Below, piece by piece: positions 11,997 through 21,338 of a stretch of 31,331 bases of DNA. Under the pieces are notes generated by a model. It had not been told where the DNA came from. It made no database searches and saw only the letters and a program-made list of their open reading frames with translations. Made by a program: the position numbers and the translations under genes. Source of the DNA: [Mycobacterium] zoologicum (lineage in GTDB: Bacteria > Actinomycetota > Actinomycetes > Mycobacteriales > Mycobacteriaceae); assembly GCF_020172665.1 (NCBI RefSeq), contig NZ_CP083985.1, positions 2,108,426 to 2,139,756 of the forward strand, read 5' to 3'. Positions within the stretch are counted from its first letter, which is position 1, and each line of letters starts with the position of its first letter.

Positions 11997-12061
11997 GCGC
12001 GAGCGTGCAGAAGCGTCCGCCAAAATCCCAGGTGGCGGTGGGCTCTTGTGCACGCTCGCGC
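11997..12061. repeat. nested palindrome between convergent genes
   Basis: A perfect 13-base inverted repeat, GCGCGAGCGTGCA at 11997-12009 and its complement at 12049-12061, encloses a smaller one (CCGCCA/TGGCGG near 12018-12035). It occupies most of the 104-base gap between convergent xerD and the methyltransferase gene, so it may act as a bidirectional terminator. It has no T-run, so termination would not be of the classic intrinsic kind. It may instead be a dispersed mycobacterial intergenic repeat. Confidence 0.7.
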
Positions 12062-12088
12062 AGGGGGGATGGCAGGGGGGATGGGGGA

Positions 12089-12841
12089 TCAGCCCAGGAA
12101 CTCCGACTCGAGCACCAGGTCGGTCACCAGGCTCTGATACTCCACATGCGTCTTGTGCTCGACGGTGTCCCACCGTGACCCCTGCTCGGCGTGCATGTAC
12201 TCCCGGTAGCGCGGCGCGCCGGGAACCTTGACGTTGTCGGCGACCACGATCGCCCCGCGCCGCAGCCAGCCCCGGTCGAGAACACTGCGCAGGTCCGCCA
12301 GATACGCGTCCTTGTCGTGATCGAGGAACATGAAATCCAGTGTGCCGGCGGTGAATCCGTGCTGGGTGGCCAGCGCGTCCAGGGTGCGCCCACCGTCACC
12401 GATGGTGCCCACCACGCAGGTGACCCGGTCGGCCACCCCGGCGTGTTCCCAGATCCGCCGGGCGTTGGCGGCGTTGGCCTCGGCCAGCTCGACCGAATAC
12501 ACCCGGGCGGCGGGTGCGGCACGCGCGATCCGCAGCGCGCTGTAGCCGCAGTAGGTGCCCAGCTCCAGCACCCGGGCCGGGTCGGCCCGTCGTACCGCGG
12601 CGTCGAGCAGGGCGCCCTTCTCGTCGCCGACGTTGATCAGCAACGACTTGGAGTAGGCGAACTCGTCGATGCGGGCCAGCACGTCATCGACATCACCGGC
12701 ACGCGCATGGGCCAGCACGTAGTCGACGGCGGCGGCCTCGCGGCCGTCACCGATCTGGCCCGTCGTGGTGATGTTGCGGGCGCCGGTGGCCATCCGTAGG
12801 ACCGACCAGCGCAGGAACGGGAGGCGTCGCTTGAGGCTCAT
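12089..12841 (-). CDS. catechol O-methyltransferase-like protein (Rv1703c)
   Basis: This 250-residue SAM-dependent O-methyltransferase resembles animal COMT. The SAM loop ELGTYCGYSALR is followed by VELAEAN, and the metal-binding acidic residues appear in FLDHDKDAYL and VVADNV. An N-terminal extension of about 40 residues (LKRRLPFLRWSVLRM) is basic and hydrophobic and may hold the protein at the membrane. It corresponds in place to Rv1703c; the amino-acid transporter and PPE genes that follow in M. tuberculosis are absent. The physiological substrate is unknown. A TAAACT hexamer six bases before the ATG suggests a leaderless mRNA. Confidence 0.87.
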   Translation of the reverse strand: MSLKRRLPFLRWSVLRMATGARNITTTGQIGDGREAAAVDYVLAHARAGDVDDVLARIDEFAYSKSLLINVGDEKGALLDAAVRRADPARVLELGTYCGYSALRIARAAPAARVYSVELAEANAANARRIWEHAGVADRVTCVVGTIGDGGRTLDALATQHGFTAGTLDFMFLDHDKDAYLADLRSVLDRGWLRRGAIVVADNVKVPGAPRYREYMHAEQGSRWDTVEHKTHVEYQSLVTDLVLESEFLG

Positions 12842-12847
12842 GGCGGA

Positions 12848-12853
12848 AGTTTA
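12848..12853 (-). promoter_or_regulatory. -10 hexamer, leaderless methyltransferase
   Basis: On the minus strand TAAACT is followed by TCCGCC and the ATG at 12841, so the first transcribed base should be the A of the start codon. No Shine-Dalgarno is present. Confidence 0.5.
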
Positions 12854-12911
12854 GGGCGCACACCTGCCCGATGGACTGCCGATGTCGCCCGTGTGGGCGG
12901 TGGTCACCCGT

Positions 12912-12917
12912 TAGACT
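12912..12917 (+). promoter_or_regulatory. -10 hexamer before parA leader ORF
   Basis: TAGACT is followed by seven bases and an ATG at 12925. By the usual spacing the transcript should start at or just before that ATG, giving a leaderless mini-ORF ahead of the ParA-like gene. Confidence 0.45.
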
Positions 12918-12924
12918 TCTGCGG

Positions 12925-12957
12925 ATGTCCGCCACCACAGCGCCGCACCGGCCATGA
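12925..12957 (+). CDS. putative leaderless 10-codon leader ORF
   Basis: ATG 12925 opens a frame reading MSATTAPHRP and stopping with a TGA that overlaps the parA ATG as ATGA. It starts where transcription is predicted to begin, so a leaderless ribosome would translate it and could re-initiate on parA, which has no good Shine-Dalgarno of its own. Leaderless small ORFs upstream of genes are common in mycobacteria. No amino-acid run suggests attenuation. It is inferred from geometry alone. Confidence 0.35.
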   Translation: MSATTAPHRP

Positions 12958-13811
12958 GCGACGACGAGACCCTCGGCGTCGGCCTGACCGGGCGTCCGCC
13001 GCGCGACATTCCCGAACCCCAGCCCCGCACGACGCACGGTCCCGCCAAGGTCATCGCGATGTGCAACCAGAAGGGCGGCGTCGGCAAGACCACCTCCACT
13101 ATCAATCTGGGTGCCGCGCTGGCCGAATACGGCCGCAAGGTGCTGCTGGTGGACCTGGATCCGCAGGGCGCGCTGTCGGCGGGCCTGGGCGTGCCGCACT
13201 ACGAGCTGGCGCACACCGTGCACAACCTGCTGGTGGAGCCGCGGGTGTCGATCGAGAGCGTGCTGATGCCGACCAAGGTGGAGAACCTGGACCTGGTGCC
13301 CTCCAACATCGACCTGTCGGCGGCCGAGATCCAGCTGGTCAACGAGGTCGGGCGCGAGCACGCACTGACGCGGGCACTGCGGCCGGTGCTGGACAACTAC
13401 GACTATCTGCTGGTGGACTGCCAGCCGTCGCTGGGCCTGCTCACCGTCAACGGTCTGGCCTGCGCCGACGGCGTGGTGATCCCCACCGAGTGCGAATACT
13501 TCTCGCTGCGCGGGCTGGCGCTGCTCACCGACACCGTCGAGAAGGTCCGCGACCGGCTCAACCCGAAGCTGGAGATCAGCGGCATCCTGTTGACCCGCTA
13601 CGACCCGCGCACCGTCAACTCCCGCGAGGTGATGGCACGGGTGGTGGAGCGCTTCGGCGACCTGGTGTTCGACACCGTGATCACCCGGACCGTCCGTTTC
13701 CCCGAGACCACTGTGGCCGGGGAACCGATCACCAGCTGGGCCCCGAAATCCGGCGGTGCGCAGGCCTATCGCGCACTCGCCCGCGAAGTCATCGACCGAT
13801 TCGGCGCGTGA
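12954..13811 (+). CDS. ParA/Soj-family ATPase (Rv1708-like)
   Basis: The 285-residue protein is a ParA-type ATPase with the deviant Walker A KGGVGKTT (40-47), Walker A' VLLVDLDPQGA and Walker B-like LLVDCQPSLG. About 30 disordered Pro-rich residues precede the fold. It is not the main chromosomal parA near the origin, but the paralog that heads the scpA-scpB operon in mycobacteria (Rv1708). This suggests a role in chromosome segregation or condensin loading. Its stop overlaps the scpA start. Confidence 0.92.
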   Translation: MSDDETLGVGLTGRPPRDIPEPQPRTTHGPAKVIAMCNQKGGVGKTTSTINLGAALAEYGRKVLLVDLDPQGALSAGLGVPHYELAHTVHNLLVEPRVSIESVLMPTKVENLDLVPSNIDLSAAEIQLVNEVGREHALTRALRPVLDNYDYLLVDCQPSLGLLTVNGLACADGVVIPTECEYFSLRGLALLTDTVEKVRDRLNPKLEISGILLTRYDPRTVNSREVMARVVERFGDLVFDTVITRTVRFPETTVAGEPITSWAPKSGGAQAYRALAREVIDRFGA

Positions 13812-14632
13812 GTACAGACACCGAGGCATCCAGCGCCAATAACGGTTTTCAGGTTCGACTGACCAACTTCGAGGGTCCGTTCGACCTGTTGCTGCAGCTG
13901 ATCTTCGCGCACCGCCTCGACGTTACCGAGGTGGCGTTGCACCAGGTCACCGACGACTTTATCGCCTACACCCGCGACGTCGGCTCACAGCTGGAGCTGG
14001 AGGAGACCACCGCGTTCCTGGTGATCGCCGCGACCCTGCTCGACCTGAAGGCGGCCCGGCTGCTGCCGGCCGGGCAGGTAGACGACGAAGAGGACCTGGC
14101 GCTGTTGGAGGTGCGCGACCTGCTGTTCGCCCGGCTGCTGCAGTACCGGGCGTTCAAGCACGTCGCGCAGATGTTCGCCGAGCTGGAAGCCACCGCGCTG
14201 CGCAGCTACCCGCGGGCGGTGGCACTGGAGGACGGCTTCGCCAACCTGCTGCCCGAGGTGATGCTGGGCGTGGACGCCGACACATTCGCCCAGATCGCGG
14301 CGGCCGCGTTCACCCCGCGACCGGTCCCGATCGTGGGCACCGATCACCTGCATCAGGTGATGGTGTCGGTGCCGGAGCAGGCCGGCGTACTGCTGAGGAT
14401 GCTGGAGGCCCGCGGCAGTGGCCAGTGGGCGTCGTTCACCGAACTGGTCGCCGACTGCGAGGTGCCGATCGAGATCGTCGGCCGCTTCCTGGCGCTGCTC
14501 GAACTGTATCGAGCGCGGGCGGTAGCATTTGACCAGTCAGAACCACTTGGTGTGCTCCAGGTGTCGTGGACCGGCGAGCGGCCGACCACGGGTGAATTGG
14601 TAGACCTGGCGACAGCAGAGCCGGCCGAGTAG
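13808..14632 (+). CDS. scpA: segregation and condensation protein A
   Basis: ScpA is the kleisin subunit that bridges the two SMC heads. The 274-residue protein shows the family N-terminus FQVRLTNFEGPFDLLLQLI and the helix ATLLDLKAARLLP that contacts SMC, and a C-terminal winged-helix region (ELVADCEVPIEIVGRFLALLEL). GTG 13808 overlaps the parA stop as GTGA. It is followed directly by scpB, its partner. Confidence 0.95.
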   Translation: MSTDTEASSANNGFQVRLTNFEGPFDLLLQLIFAHRLDVTEVALHQVTDDFIAYTRDVGSQLELEETTAFLVIAATLLDLKAARLLPAGQVDDEEDLALLEVRDLLFARLLQYRAFKHVAQMFAELEATALRSYPRAVALEDGFANLLPEVMLGVDADTFAQIAAAAFTPRPVPIVGTDHLHQVMVSVPEQAGVLLRMLEARGSGQWASFTELVADCEVPIEIVGRFLALLELYRARAVAFDQSEPLGVLQVSWTGERPTTGELVDLATAEPAE

Positions 14633-14646
14633 TGCGAGACGAATTG

Positions 14647-15366
14647 ATGACTGACCACATGCCCGAACCCGAGATCGACGAGGTTTCGGTGCCGAGTTCC
14701 GATCTGGGTATCGACGTCGCCCTGGCGCCCGAGCTGGAGGACTCCGAGCTGGGTGGGGTGCTGGAGGCACTGTTGCTGGTGGTGGACACCCCGGTGCCCG
14801 TCGACGCGCTGGCGGTGGCCACCGACCAGCCGGTGTACCGGATCACCGCCAAGCTGCGGGCGATGGCCGACGAGTTCACCGAACGTGACAGCGGAATGGA
14901 CCTGCGTGAGGCCGGCGGCGGCTGGCGGCTCTACACCCGCGCCCGCTTCGCCCCGTATGTCGAGCGTCTGCTTCTCGACGGGGCACGCTCCAAGCTGACC
15001 CGCGCCGCGCTGGAAACCCTTGCAGTGGTGGCGTATCGCCAGCCGGTGACGCGTGCGAGGGTCAGCGCCGTGCGCGGGGTGAACGTGGACGCGGTGATGC
15101 GCACGCTTGTGGCGCGTGGGCTGATCATCGAAGCCGGCGCCGACTCCGACACCGGCGCGGTGACGTTCGCCACCACCGAGTTGTTCCTGGAGCGGCTGGG
15201 CCTGTCGTCGCTGACCGACCTCCCCGACATCGCGCCGCTGCTGCCCGACGTCGACGTGATCGACGACTTGAGCGAATCTTTGGACAGCGAACCGCGATTC
15301 ATGAAACTCGGCGGTGGTGCGCCATCGAGCGATCAGCCGCTGACCTTCGATGTGGACCACGACTGA
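14647..15366 (+). CDS. scpB: segregation and condensation protein B
   Basis: ScpB is a winged-helix protein that binds ScpA and helps the SMC complex. The protein has the typical LGGVLEALLLVVDTPVPVDAL start of the first winged helix and AALETLAVVAYRQPVTRARV in the second, which holds VRGVNVDAVMRTLVARGLI. I prefer ATG 14647 (239 residues); GTG 14632, overlapping the scpA TAG, is possible. The acidic N-terminal 30 residues are probably disordered. The stop overlaps the next start as TGATG. Confidence 0.94.
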   Translation: MTDHMPEPEIDEVSVPSSDLGIDVALAPELEDSELGGVLEALLLVVDTPVPVDALAVATDQPVYRITAKLRAMADEFTERDSGMDLREAGGGWRLYTRARFAPYVERLLLDGARSKLTRAALETLAVVAYRQPVTRARVSAVRGVNVDAVMRTLVARGLIIEAGADSDTGAVTFATTELFLERLGLSSLTDLPDIAPLLPDVDVIDDLSESLDSEPRFMKLGGGAPSSDQPLTFDVDHD

Positions 15367-16127
15367 TGGCTTTCTCCGAGTTCGAGCCGGACACCGAGGG
15401 AGTGCGCCTGCAGAAGGTGCTCTCGCAGGCCGGTGTCGCCTCACGCCGCGTAGCCGAGAAGATGATCCGCGACGGCCGAGTCGAGGTCGACGGCCGGATC
15501 GTCACCGAACTGGGCACCCGGGTGGACCCGAGCGAATCGGTGATCCGGGTGGACGGCGCGCGGGTGACCGTCGACGACACCCGGGTATATCTGGCGCTGA
15601 ACAAGCCCCGCGGCGTGCACTCGACGATGTCGGACGACCTTGGCCGGCCGTGCATCGGCGACTACGTGGAGCACCGGGTTCGTGGCGACACCAAGCTGTT
15701 TCACGTCGGGCGGCTCGACGCCGACACCGAAGGCCTGATCCTTTTGACCAACGATGGTGAGCTGGCACACCGGCTGATGCACCCGTCCTACCAGGTACCC
15801 AAGACCTACGTCGCGACCGTGCTGGGATCGGTTCCGCGTGGCCTTGGCAAGAAGCTGCGCGAGGGAGTCGAACTCGACGACGGGCCGGCGAAGGTCGACG
15901 ACTTCGCGGTGGTCGACGCCGTTCCCGGCAAGACCCTGGTGCGGGTGACCCTGCATGAGGGACGCAAGCGGATCGTACGCCGGATGCTGGCAGCGGTCGG
16001 GTTCCCCGTTCAGGAGCTGGTGCGCACGGACATCGGTGCGGTAGCGCTGGGGGAGCAGCGACCCGGCAGCATCCGGGCGTTGAGCCGCAAGGAGATCGGC
16101 GAACTGTATGCGGCGGTCGGGCTGTGA
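15366..16127 (+). CDS. rluB: rRNA pseudouridine synthase, RsuA/RluB family (Rv1711)
   Basis: The 253-residue enzyme isomerises a uridine in rRNA, probably of the 23S decoding/PTC region if it acts as RluB. An S4 domain lies at 12-60 ([21 protein letters not shown]), and the catalytic motif [12 protein letters not shown] contains D118. KPRGVHST and the C-terminal [16 protein letters not shown] are also family marks. The exact target base cannot be told from sequence. It overlaps scpB and cmk by a few bases. Confidence 0.92.
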   Translation: MAFSEFEPDTEGVRLQKVLSQAGVASRRVAEKMIRDGRVEVDGRIVTELGTRVDPSESVIRVDGARVTVDDTRVYLALNKPRGVHSTMSDDLGRPCIGDYVEHRVRGDTKLFHVGRLDADTEGLILLTNDGELAHRLMHPSYQVPKTYVATVLGSVPRGLGKKLREGVELDDGPAKVDDFAVVDAVPGKTLVRVTLHEGRKRIVRRMLAAVGFPVQELVRTDIGAVALGEQRPGSIRALSRKEIGELYAAVGL

Positions 16128-16810
16128 ACGACGGTGTGGTGGTCGCCATCGACGGTCCGGCCGGAACCGGGAAGTCCTCGGTATCGCGGGGCCTGGCGAA
16201 GGTGCTGGGTTCGCGCTATCTGGACACCGGGGCGATGTATCGGGCGGTGACGCTGGCGGTGCTGCGGGCCGGTGTCGATCTGGATGATGCCGCCGGTATC
16301 GCCCGGGTAGCCGACGCCGCCGAGGTCTCGGTGGACTCGCTGCCCTCAGGCGATCGCGCATACCTTGGCGGAGAAGATGTTTCGCGAGAGATCCGCAGCG
16401 ACGAGGTGACCCGCGCGGTGTCGGGCGTCTCCGCGATTCCGGCGGTGCGCACCCGGTTGGTGGCACTGCAGCGGCAACTGGCGTCGCAGGGCCGCGGGGT
16501 GGTGGCCGAGGGTCGCGACATCGGCACCGTGGTGCTGCCCGACGCGGATGTGAAGATCTTCCTGACCGCCTCGCCGGAGACCCGGGCGCGGCGGCGCAAC
16601 GACCAGAACGTGGCCTCGGGGCTGGGTGACGACTACGCCGGGGTGCTGGCCGATGTGCTGCGGCGCGACGAGCTGGACTCCACCCGGGCGATGTCGCCAC
16701 TGCGTCCGGCCGATGACGCGGTGATCGTGGACACCGGAGAGATGAACCAGGAGCAGGTGGTGGACCACCTGCGGGAATTGGTCGAGCAGCGTTGCGGGGT
16801 GGTCCGATGA
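16124..16810 (+). CDS. cmk: cytidylate kinase
   Basis: Cmk phosphorylates CMP and dCMP with ATP. The 228-residue protein begins with the P-loop [12 protein letters not shown] (K17), then [10 protein letters not shown] for the nucleotide monophosphate site, [12 protein letters not shown], and the LID region RRRNDQN. GTG 16124 overlaps the rluB stop (GTGA), and the TGA overlaps the der ATG (ATGA). Confidence 0.96.
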   Translation: MNDGVVVAIDGPAGTGKSSVSRGLAKVLGSRYLDTGAMYRAVTLAVLRAGVDLDDAAGIARVADAAEVSVDSLPSGDRAYLGGEDVSREIRSDEVTRAVSGVSAIPAVRTRLVALQRQLASQGRGVVAEGRDIGTVVLPDADVKIFLTASPETRARRRNDQNVASGLGDDYAGVLADVLRRDELDSTRAMSPLRPADDAVIVDTGEMNQEQVVDHLRELVEQRCGVVR

Positions 16811-18207
16811 GTGACGGCACCTGGTCGGATGAAAGCGACTGGGAGATAGGCGAAGACGGCGGCTTCGACGATCTCGCCGAAGATGCCGGGCCGCCGCCGG
16901 TGGTGGCCGTGGTGGGCCGTCCCAACGTCGGCAAGTCGACGCTGGTCAACCGGATCCTGGGCCGCCGCGAGGCGGTGGTGCAGGACCTGCCCGGGGTAAC
17001 CCGTGACCGGGTGTCCTACGACGCGCTGTGGACCGGCCGCCGCTTCGTGGTGCAGGACACCGGCGGCTGGGAACCGGACGCAAAGGGCTTGCAGCAGTTG
17101 GTCGCCGAGCAGGCGGCGGTGGCGATGCGCACCGCCGACGCGGTGATCCTGGTGGTGGACGCGGTGGTGGGCGCCACCGCCGGCGACGAGGCCGCCGCCA
17201 AGATTCTGCGCCGATCCGGCAAGCCGGTGTTTTTGGCTGCCAACAAGGTCGACAGTGAACGCGCCGAAGCCGACGCGGCCGCACTGTGGTCACTGGGGCT
17301 GGGGGAGCCGTTCACGGTCAGTGCGCTGCACGGCCGCGGCGTAGCCGACCTGCTCGACGAGGTGATCGCCAAACTGCCCGAGGTGGCCGAAATCGCCGGC
17401 GGCGGAGGCGGTCCAAGACGGGTGGCTCTGGTCGGCAAGCCCAACGTAGGCAAGAGTTCGCTGCTCAACCGGCTCGCCGGCGACGAGCGTTCGGTGGTGC
17501 ACGACGTCGCGGGCACCACCGTCGACCCGGTCGACTCGCTGATCGAGATGGACGGCAAGATCTGGCGTTTCGTCGACACCGCGGGGCTGCGCCGCAAGGT
17601 CGGCCAGGCCAGCGGACACGAGTTCTACGCCTCGGTGCGCACTCACGGCGCGATCGACGCCGCCGAGGTGGTGATCGTGCTGGTCGATTCGTCGCTGCCG
17701 CTGACCGAGCAGGACCAGCGGGTGATCTCGATGGTGGTCGAGGCGGGCCGCGCGGTGGTGCTGGCCTACAACAAGTGGGACCTGGTCGATGAGGACCGGC
17801 GCTACCTGCTGGACAAGGAGATCGACCGGGACATGGCCCGGCTGGCGTGGGCGCCGCGGGTGAACATCTCGGCGAAAACCGGTCGCGCGGTCCAGAAGTT
17901 GGTGCCCGCCCTGGAGACCTCACTGGCATCCTGGGACACCCGGATCTCGACCGGCCAGCTCAACTCGTGGCTCAAGGAGGTCGTCTCGGCGACGCCGCCA
18001 CCGGCCCGCGGCGGCCGGATCCCGCGGATCCTGTTCGCCACCCAGGCCGCGTCGCGTCCGCCGACGTTCGTGTTGTTCACCTCGGGGTTCTTGGAGGCCG
18101 GCTACCGCAGGTTCCTGGAGCGGCGGCTGCGGGAGACCTTCGGTTTTGAGGGCAGCCCGATCCGGATCAACGTGCGGGTGCGCGAGAAGCGCGGCCCCAA
18201 GCGCTAA
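16807..18207 (+). CDS. der: ribosome assembly GTPase Der (EngA)
   Basis: Der has two tandem GTPase domains and acts in 50S subunit assembly. The 466-residue protein shows GRPNVGKST (37-45) with DTGGW and NKVD in domain 1, GKPNVGKSS (210-218) with DTAGL and NKWD in domain 2, and a C-terminal KH-like domain ([18 protein letters not shown]). An acidic N-terminal tail of about 30 residues is typical of mycobacterial Der. Its TAA overlaps the stop of the convergent gene. Confidence 0.97.
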   Translation: MSDGTWSDESDWEIGEDGGFDDLAEDAGPPPVVAVVGRPNVGKSTLVNRILGRREAVVQDLPGVTRDRVSYDALWTGRRFVVQDTGGWEPDAKGLQQLVAEQAAVAMRTADAVILVVDAVVGATAGDEAAAKILRRSGKPVFLAANKVDSERAEADAAALWSLGLGEPFTVSALHGRGVADLLDEVIAKLPEVAEIAGGGGGPRRVALVGKPNVGKSSLLNRLAGDERSVVHDVAGTTVDPVDSLIEMDGKIWRFVDTAGLRRKVGQASGHEFYASVRTHGAIDAAEVVIVLVDSSLPLTEQDQRVISMVVEAGRAVVLAYNKWDLVDEDRRYLLDKEIDRDMARLAWAPRVNISAKTGRAVQKLVPALETSLASWDTRISTGQLNSWLKEVVSATPPPARGGRIPRILFATQAASRPPTFVLFTSGFLEAGYRRFLERRLRETFGFEGSPIRINVRVREKRGPKR

Positions 18208-18629
18208 CCGGTCTTGGTCAGCTGAAAGTCCCACTGGCCGACCACTCCGCCGGCCGGCCCGCGACCGCAGGGCTGCAGCGTCGTGGTGGTCCAGGTGCCG
18301 GCCAGGGTCGCCGCGTCGAAGCTGACCGTCTTCGAGGTCGGCAGCGGTGTGTGGTCCACCGGGCACTCCATGCTGCCCTGCCCGCTGTACTCCCACCGGC
18401 CGCCGTTGAGATGAAACTCGCCGTTCTGCAGCCAGCGTTCCCCGTCGAGGCTGGTGCAGGTCGGGCCGCACGGGGTGAACGTCCACGTGGCCGTCCGCTG
18501 CGAGGGCCCGTGCTGGGCACTGAACGCGTACTGGCCCGAGGGCACCGCGGGCTCGGCCTGGGCGGCCGGGGCGAACCCGACCGCGATCAACGCAGCACCG
18601 ATTGCCAACAGAACCCGTGCGCCCATCAT
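18204..18629 (-). CDS. small secreted protein with TPCGxxCT motif
   Basis: This protein of 141 residues starts with [18 protein letters not shown] and an AQA-E cleavage site, so it should be exported. The mature part reads [18 protein letters not shown], resembling the TTTFTMTPCGRDCTHLD of the protein at 156-530. It also has the cysteines MECPVD and [10 protein letters not shown], which suggest two disulfides. It looks like a Trp-rich beta protein of the mycobacterial secreted family; function unknown. The frame is open further upstream, but the ATG at 18629 sits after a GGAG/GAGG purine run and directly before the signal peptide. It is tail-to-tail with der. Confidence 0.82.
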   Translation of the reverse strand: MMGARVLLAIGAALIAVGFAPAAQAEPAVPSGQYAFSAQHGPSQRTATWTFTPCGPTCTSLDGERWLQNGEFHLNGGRWEYSGQGSMECPVDHTPLPTSKTVSFDAATLAGTWTTTTLQPCGRGPAGGVVGQWDFQLTKTG

Positions 18630-18677
18630 CGCCTCACCACTCCGCCCTGAGCCGGTCTTTGTCACGACCAGCGTAGG

Positions 18678-19469
18678 GTGCTGCACGTGCCGGTCTCGCA
18701 GATGGTGTTGATCATCCTGGCCGGAGTGGGTGCCGGGGCGATCAACTCACTGGTCGGCTCGGGCACGCTGATCACCTTTCCGACGCTGGTGACACTGGGT
18801 TTCGCGCCACTGACCGCGACCATCTCGAACTCGATCGGCCTGGTGGCCGGCGGTATCTCCAGCACCTGGGCATACCGTCGTGAACTGGGTGGCCAGTGGC
18901 ACCGGCTGCGCTGGCAGGTCCCGGGTTCGCTGCTCGGCGCGCTGCTCGGGGCGTATCTGCTGTTGCACCTGCCCGAGAGTGTCTTCAACCGAATCGTCCC
19001 GGCGCTGTTGATCGGTGCCCTCGCTCTGGTGGTGATCGGCCCGAAGATTCAGTCGCTGGCACAGCGCCGGGCGGCGGCGCAGGGCCGCGCCGTTGACCAG
19101 CTCAGCAATGGCCGCATGGTCGCGTTGGCGCTCGGCACGTTTGCCGTCGGAGTGTACGGCGGCTATTTTGCTGCGGCCCAAGGAATTCTGCTGATCGGCG
19201 TCATGGGCGTACTCCTGCCCGAGTCCATGCAGCGGATGAACGCGGCGAAGAACCTGCTTGTGCTGATCGTCAACGTCGTCGCCGCGGGTGCCTACATTCT
19301 GACGGCGTTCGACCGGATCAGTTGGCCCGCAGCCGGATTGATCGCGATCGGCTCACTGATCGGCGGATACCTGGGTGGGCACTACGGGCGCCGGCTGTCA
19401 CCGAATGCGCTGCGGGCGGTGATCATCGTGGTCGGCCTGATCGGGCTCTACCGGCTGCTCTCGGTATAG
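18678..19469 (+). CDS. TSUP family (TauE/SafE-like) membrane permease
   Basis: This 263-residue protein is strongly hydrophobic with about seven to eight membrane segments. The N-terminal AGVGAGAINSLVGSGTLITFPTL is the characteristic TauE/SafE repeat, echoed in the second half by ALGTFAVGVYGGYFAAAQGILLI. The family exports or imports anions such as sulfite, sulfoacetate or sulfonates, but the substrate here cannot be told. GTG 18678 is used; GTG 18687 is an alternative. Its start lies about 50 bases from that of the divergent secreted-protein gene, so the two share a promoter region. Confidence 0.88.
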   Translation: MLHVPVSQMVLIILAGVGAGAINSLVGSGTLITFPTLVTLGFAPLTATISNSIGLVAGGISSTWAYRRELGGQWHRLRWQVPGSLLGALLGAYLLLHLPESVFNRIVPALLIGALALVVIGPKIQSLAQRRAAAQGRAVDQLSNGRMVALALGTFAVGVYGGYFAAAQGILLIGVMGVLLPESMQRMNAAKNLLVLIVNVVAAGAYILTAFDRISWPAAGLIAIGSLIGGYLGGHYGRRLSPNALRAVIIVVGLIGLYRLLSV

Positions 19470-19491
19470 CCCGGGTGTGCCCTCGCCGCGG

Positions 19492-21180
19492 TCAGATTCC
19501 CCGGTTGCGCCAGCGCTGCAACCGGCCGCGGGGTGCCCGAAACGCCGCGGCCATCACCGAACTCATCGACGCCGCACTGGGATGCGTGGGCTTGGTGTCC
19601 ACGGCGGCCTTCGGAGCTGCGGTCGCGGGCTTGTCGCCTTCCCACCAAATCGGTTGCAGCAGTGCTGAAACCACCGGAACGGCGGGCTCGACGCTGGCGC
19701 GTCCCCACTGGCAGGCTCGGTCGATGGTCGCCGCCGACGGTGCCAGGTTCACCGGCGACAGGGTCGGGGAGAACCGGACCAGATGATCGGCGTAGGGGGC
19801 GTTGCGCACCATCTGCAACTGGATGGCCTGGGTGATCGGAACCAGCCACAGGTGCTTGGGATCCCACTGCGGATGGAAGCAGTCGAAGGCGAGATAGCAC
19901 GCGTTGCGGGTGCCCAACCGGCCGTCGCGCACGCGCTTCCAGGCCAGCTCGACCGGCACATTGCTGGCCGCGCCGCCGTCCACCAGGGCTGCGACGTCGT
20001 TGTCGGCCAGCAGCGCGTCGAACAGCGGCTCCATGGCCGGATCCTTGGTCTCGTGGTGCAGCACCCCGGGGATCGCCGAGGAGAACGACGCGGCGTCGAC
20101 GACGTTGACGTCGCGGTCGGGGTTGTCGCCGCCGATGACCAGCGGGGTGACCACCCGCGGATCGATGAACGCGGCGGTCTGCCACAGCCGCGTCGCGATC
20201 TGGGGGCCGACACCGATCGGCAGATACGGGATAGACCGCAGATTCAATGCGGCCAGGCTCTGGTTGCGGTAGCGCGACGGCAGCGCCGCGAACGGCTGCC
20301 GGCGCACTCCGGCGACCACGGCGTCGAACGGAATGGCCAGATCCGACATCCGCATCGGCTCGCCGTCCTCGCGGCGGAACATCGCGTCGGCGAACTTGTC
20401 GAAGTTCAGCGCGAACGCCCCGGTCAGGCCGTGGCGGCGGGTGAGACGCTCGGGCCCCAGGATGGCGCGGAACGACACCGTCTTGGCCCACTCGACGTAG
20501 TCGTCGATGGGCACCGGCCGGATGCGGCCCACCACCGAACCCAGGATCGAGCCGAACGACGAGCCGATCAGGTAGTCCGGTGTGGAGCCGGACTCCAACA
20601 GCGCCTGCATGCCGCCGACGTATACGAAGCCCGAACCGCCACCGCCGCCGAGCACCGTGACCAGCTTCTTGTAGCCGACCTCGGCGTCGAGTTCAGCAAG
20701 CGAGAAGTCGCCTGCGTGCCGCTCGGCCAGCTGCCGGCGCTGCTCGTCCTGTTCGGCGGCCAGGTTGCCCAGCGCGTCACGGGCGGCGGTCAGCGCGATC
20801 ACCGGGTCGCGTTCGGCGCGCAGCGGACCCTGCAGGGCCTCGGCCACCTTGGCCCGCCACGGCGCCAGCTCGGCGCCGACCGAGACGTCGCCACGCCCGC
20901 GGGTGCCGCCGGGGCCGGCCGCGCCCGGCTCGAAGTCCCCGAGGCGCGCGAAGTTCAACAGGTAGCGAAGCCGGCGCAGCTGCTCGGCGCTGAGCACCTC
21001 GGGCTTGCGCAGCGAGTGCCGGACCAGCCGGTTCTCCATCTTCTGCAGCAGCAGCACGGTGTCGCCGGTGTCGACGACGTCGACCACCTCGGCGTCGTCG
21101 ACCAGGGGCTCGGTGATCATCATCGGGTCCGGGCGACGGTCGACCATGCCCAGTAGGGCTTCGGCGAACGGGATCTGCAT
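19492..21180 (-). CDS. patatin-like phospholipase
   Basis: The 562-residue protein contains a patatin domain from about residue 170 to 480. An oxyanion loop GGGGGSG opens it, then the nucleophile elbow GSSFG with S208 and the catalytic DGG with D401 (VDGGAASNVPVE), so the Ser-Asp dyad is complete. Residues 1-165 form a charged helical extension (ENRLVRHSLRKPEVLSAEQLRRLRYLLNF) of unknown role, and the C-terminal 50 residues are Ala/Pro/Lys-rich. It should hydrolyse acyl lipids. There is no signal peptide. It converges with the TSUP gene with only 22 bases between, and its start is 158 bases from the tRNA. Confidence 0.88.
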   Translation of the reverse strand: MQIPFAEALLGMVDRRPDPMMITEPLVDDAEVVDVVDTGDTVLLLQKMENRLVRHSLRKPEVLSAEQLRRLRYLLNFARLGDFEPGAAGPGGTRGRGDVSVGAELAPWRAKVAEALQGPLRAERDPVIALTAARDALGNLAAEQDEQRRQLAERHAGDFSLAELDAEVGYKKLVTVLGGGGGSGFVYVGGMQALLESGSTPDYLIGSSFGSILGSVVGRIRPVPIDDYVEWAKTVSFRAILGPERLTRRHGLTGAFALNFDKFADAMFRREDGEPMRMSDLAIPFDAVVAGVRRQPFAALPSRYRNQSLAALNLRSIPYLPIGVGPQIATRLWQTAAFIDPRVVTPLVIGGDNPDRDVNVVDAASFSSAIPGVLHHETKDPAMEPLFDALLADNDVAALVDGGAASNVPVELAWKRVRDGRLGTRNACYLAFDCFHPQWDPKHLWLVPITQAIQLQMVRNAPYADHLVRFSPTLSPVNLAPSAATIDRACQWGRASVEPAVPVVSALLQPIWWEGDKPATAAPKAAVDTKPTHPSAASMSSVMAAAFRAPRGRLQRWRNRGI

Positions 21181-21338
21181 GAGTTAGGCGGTTCCTGGGG
21201 CTCGTGGCGCTGATGGGACGAACTCGCGTGGCGAGCCTACGCGGTTATGGGCGGGCTCGCCGGGGGCCTCACGCGGGTTCGGGGCGCCCGGTTCGTTGCG
21301 GTAGGCTTTCGACCTGCTGCCGGTTGATCCGGCGGCGG

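Noticed and set aside
19783..21156. Long plus-strand frame opposite the patatin-like gene
   Set aside because: It is a low-complexity antisense frame; the minus strand has the full catalytic Ser-Asp dyad.
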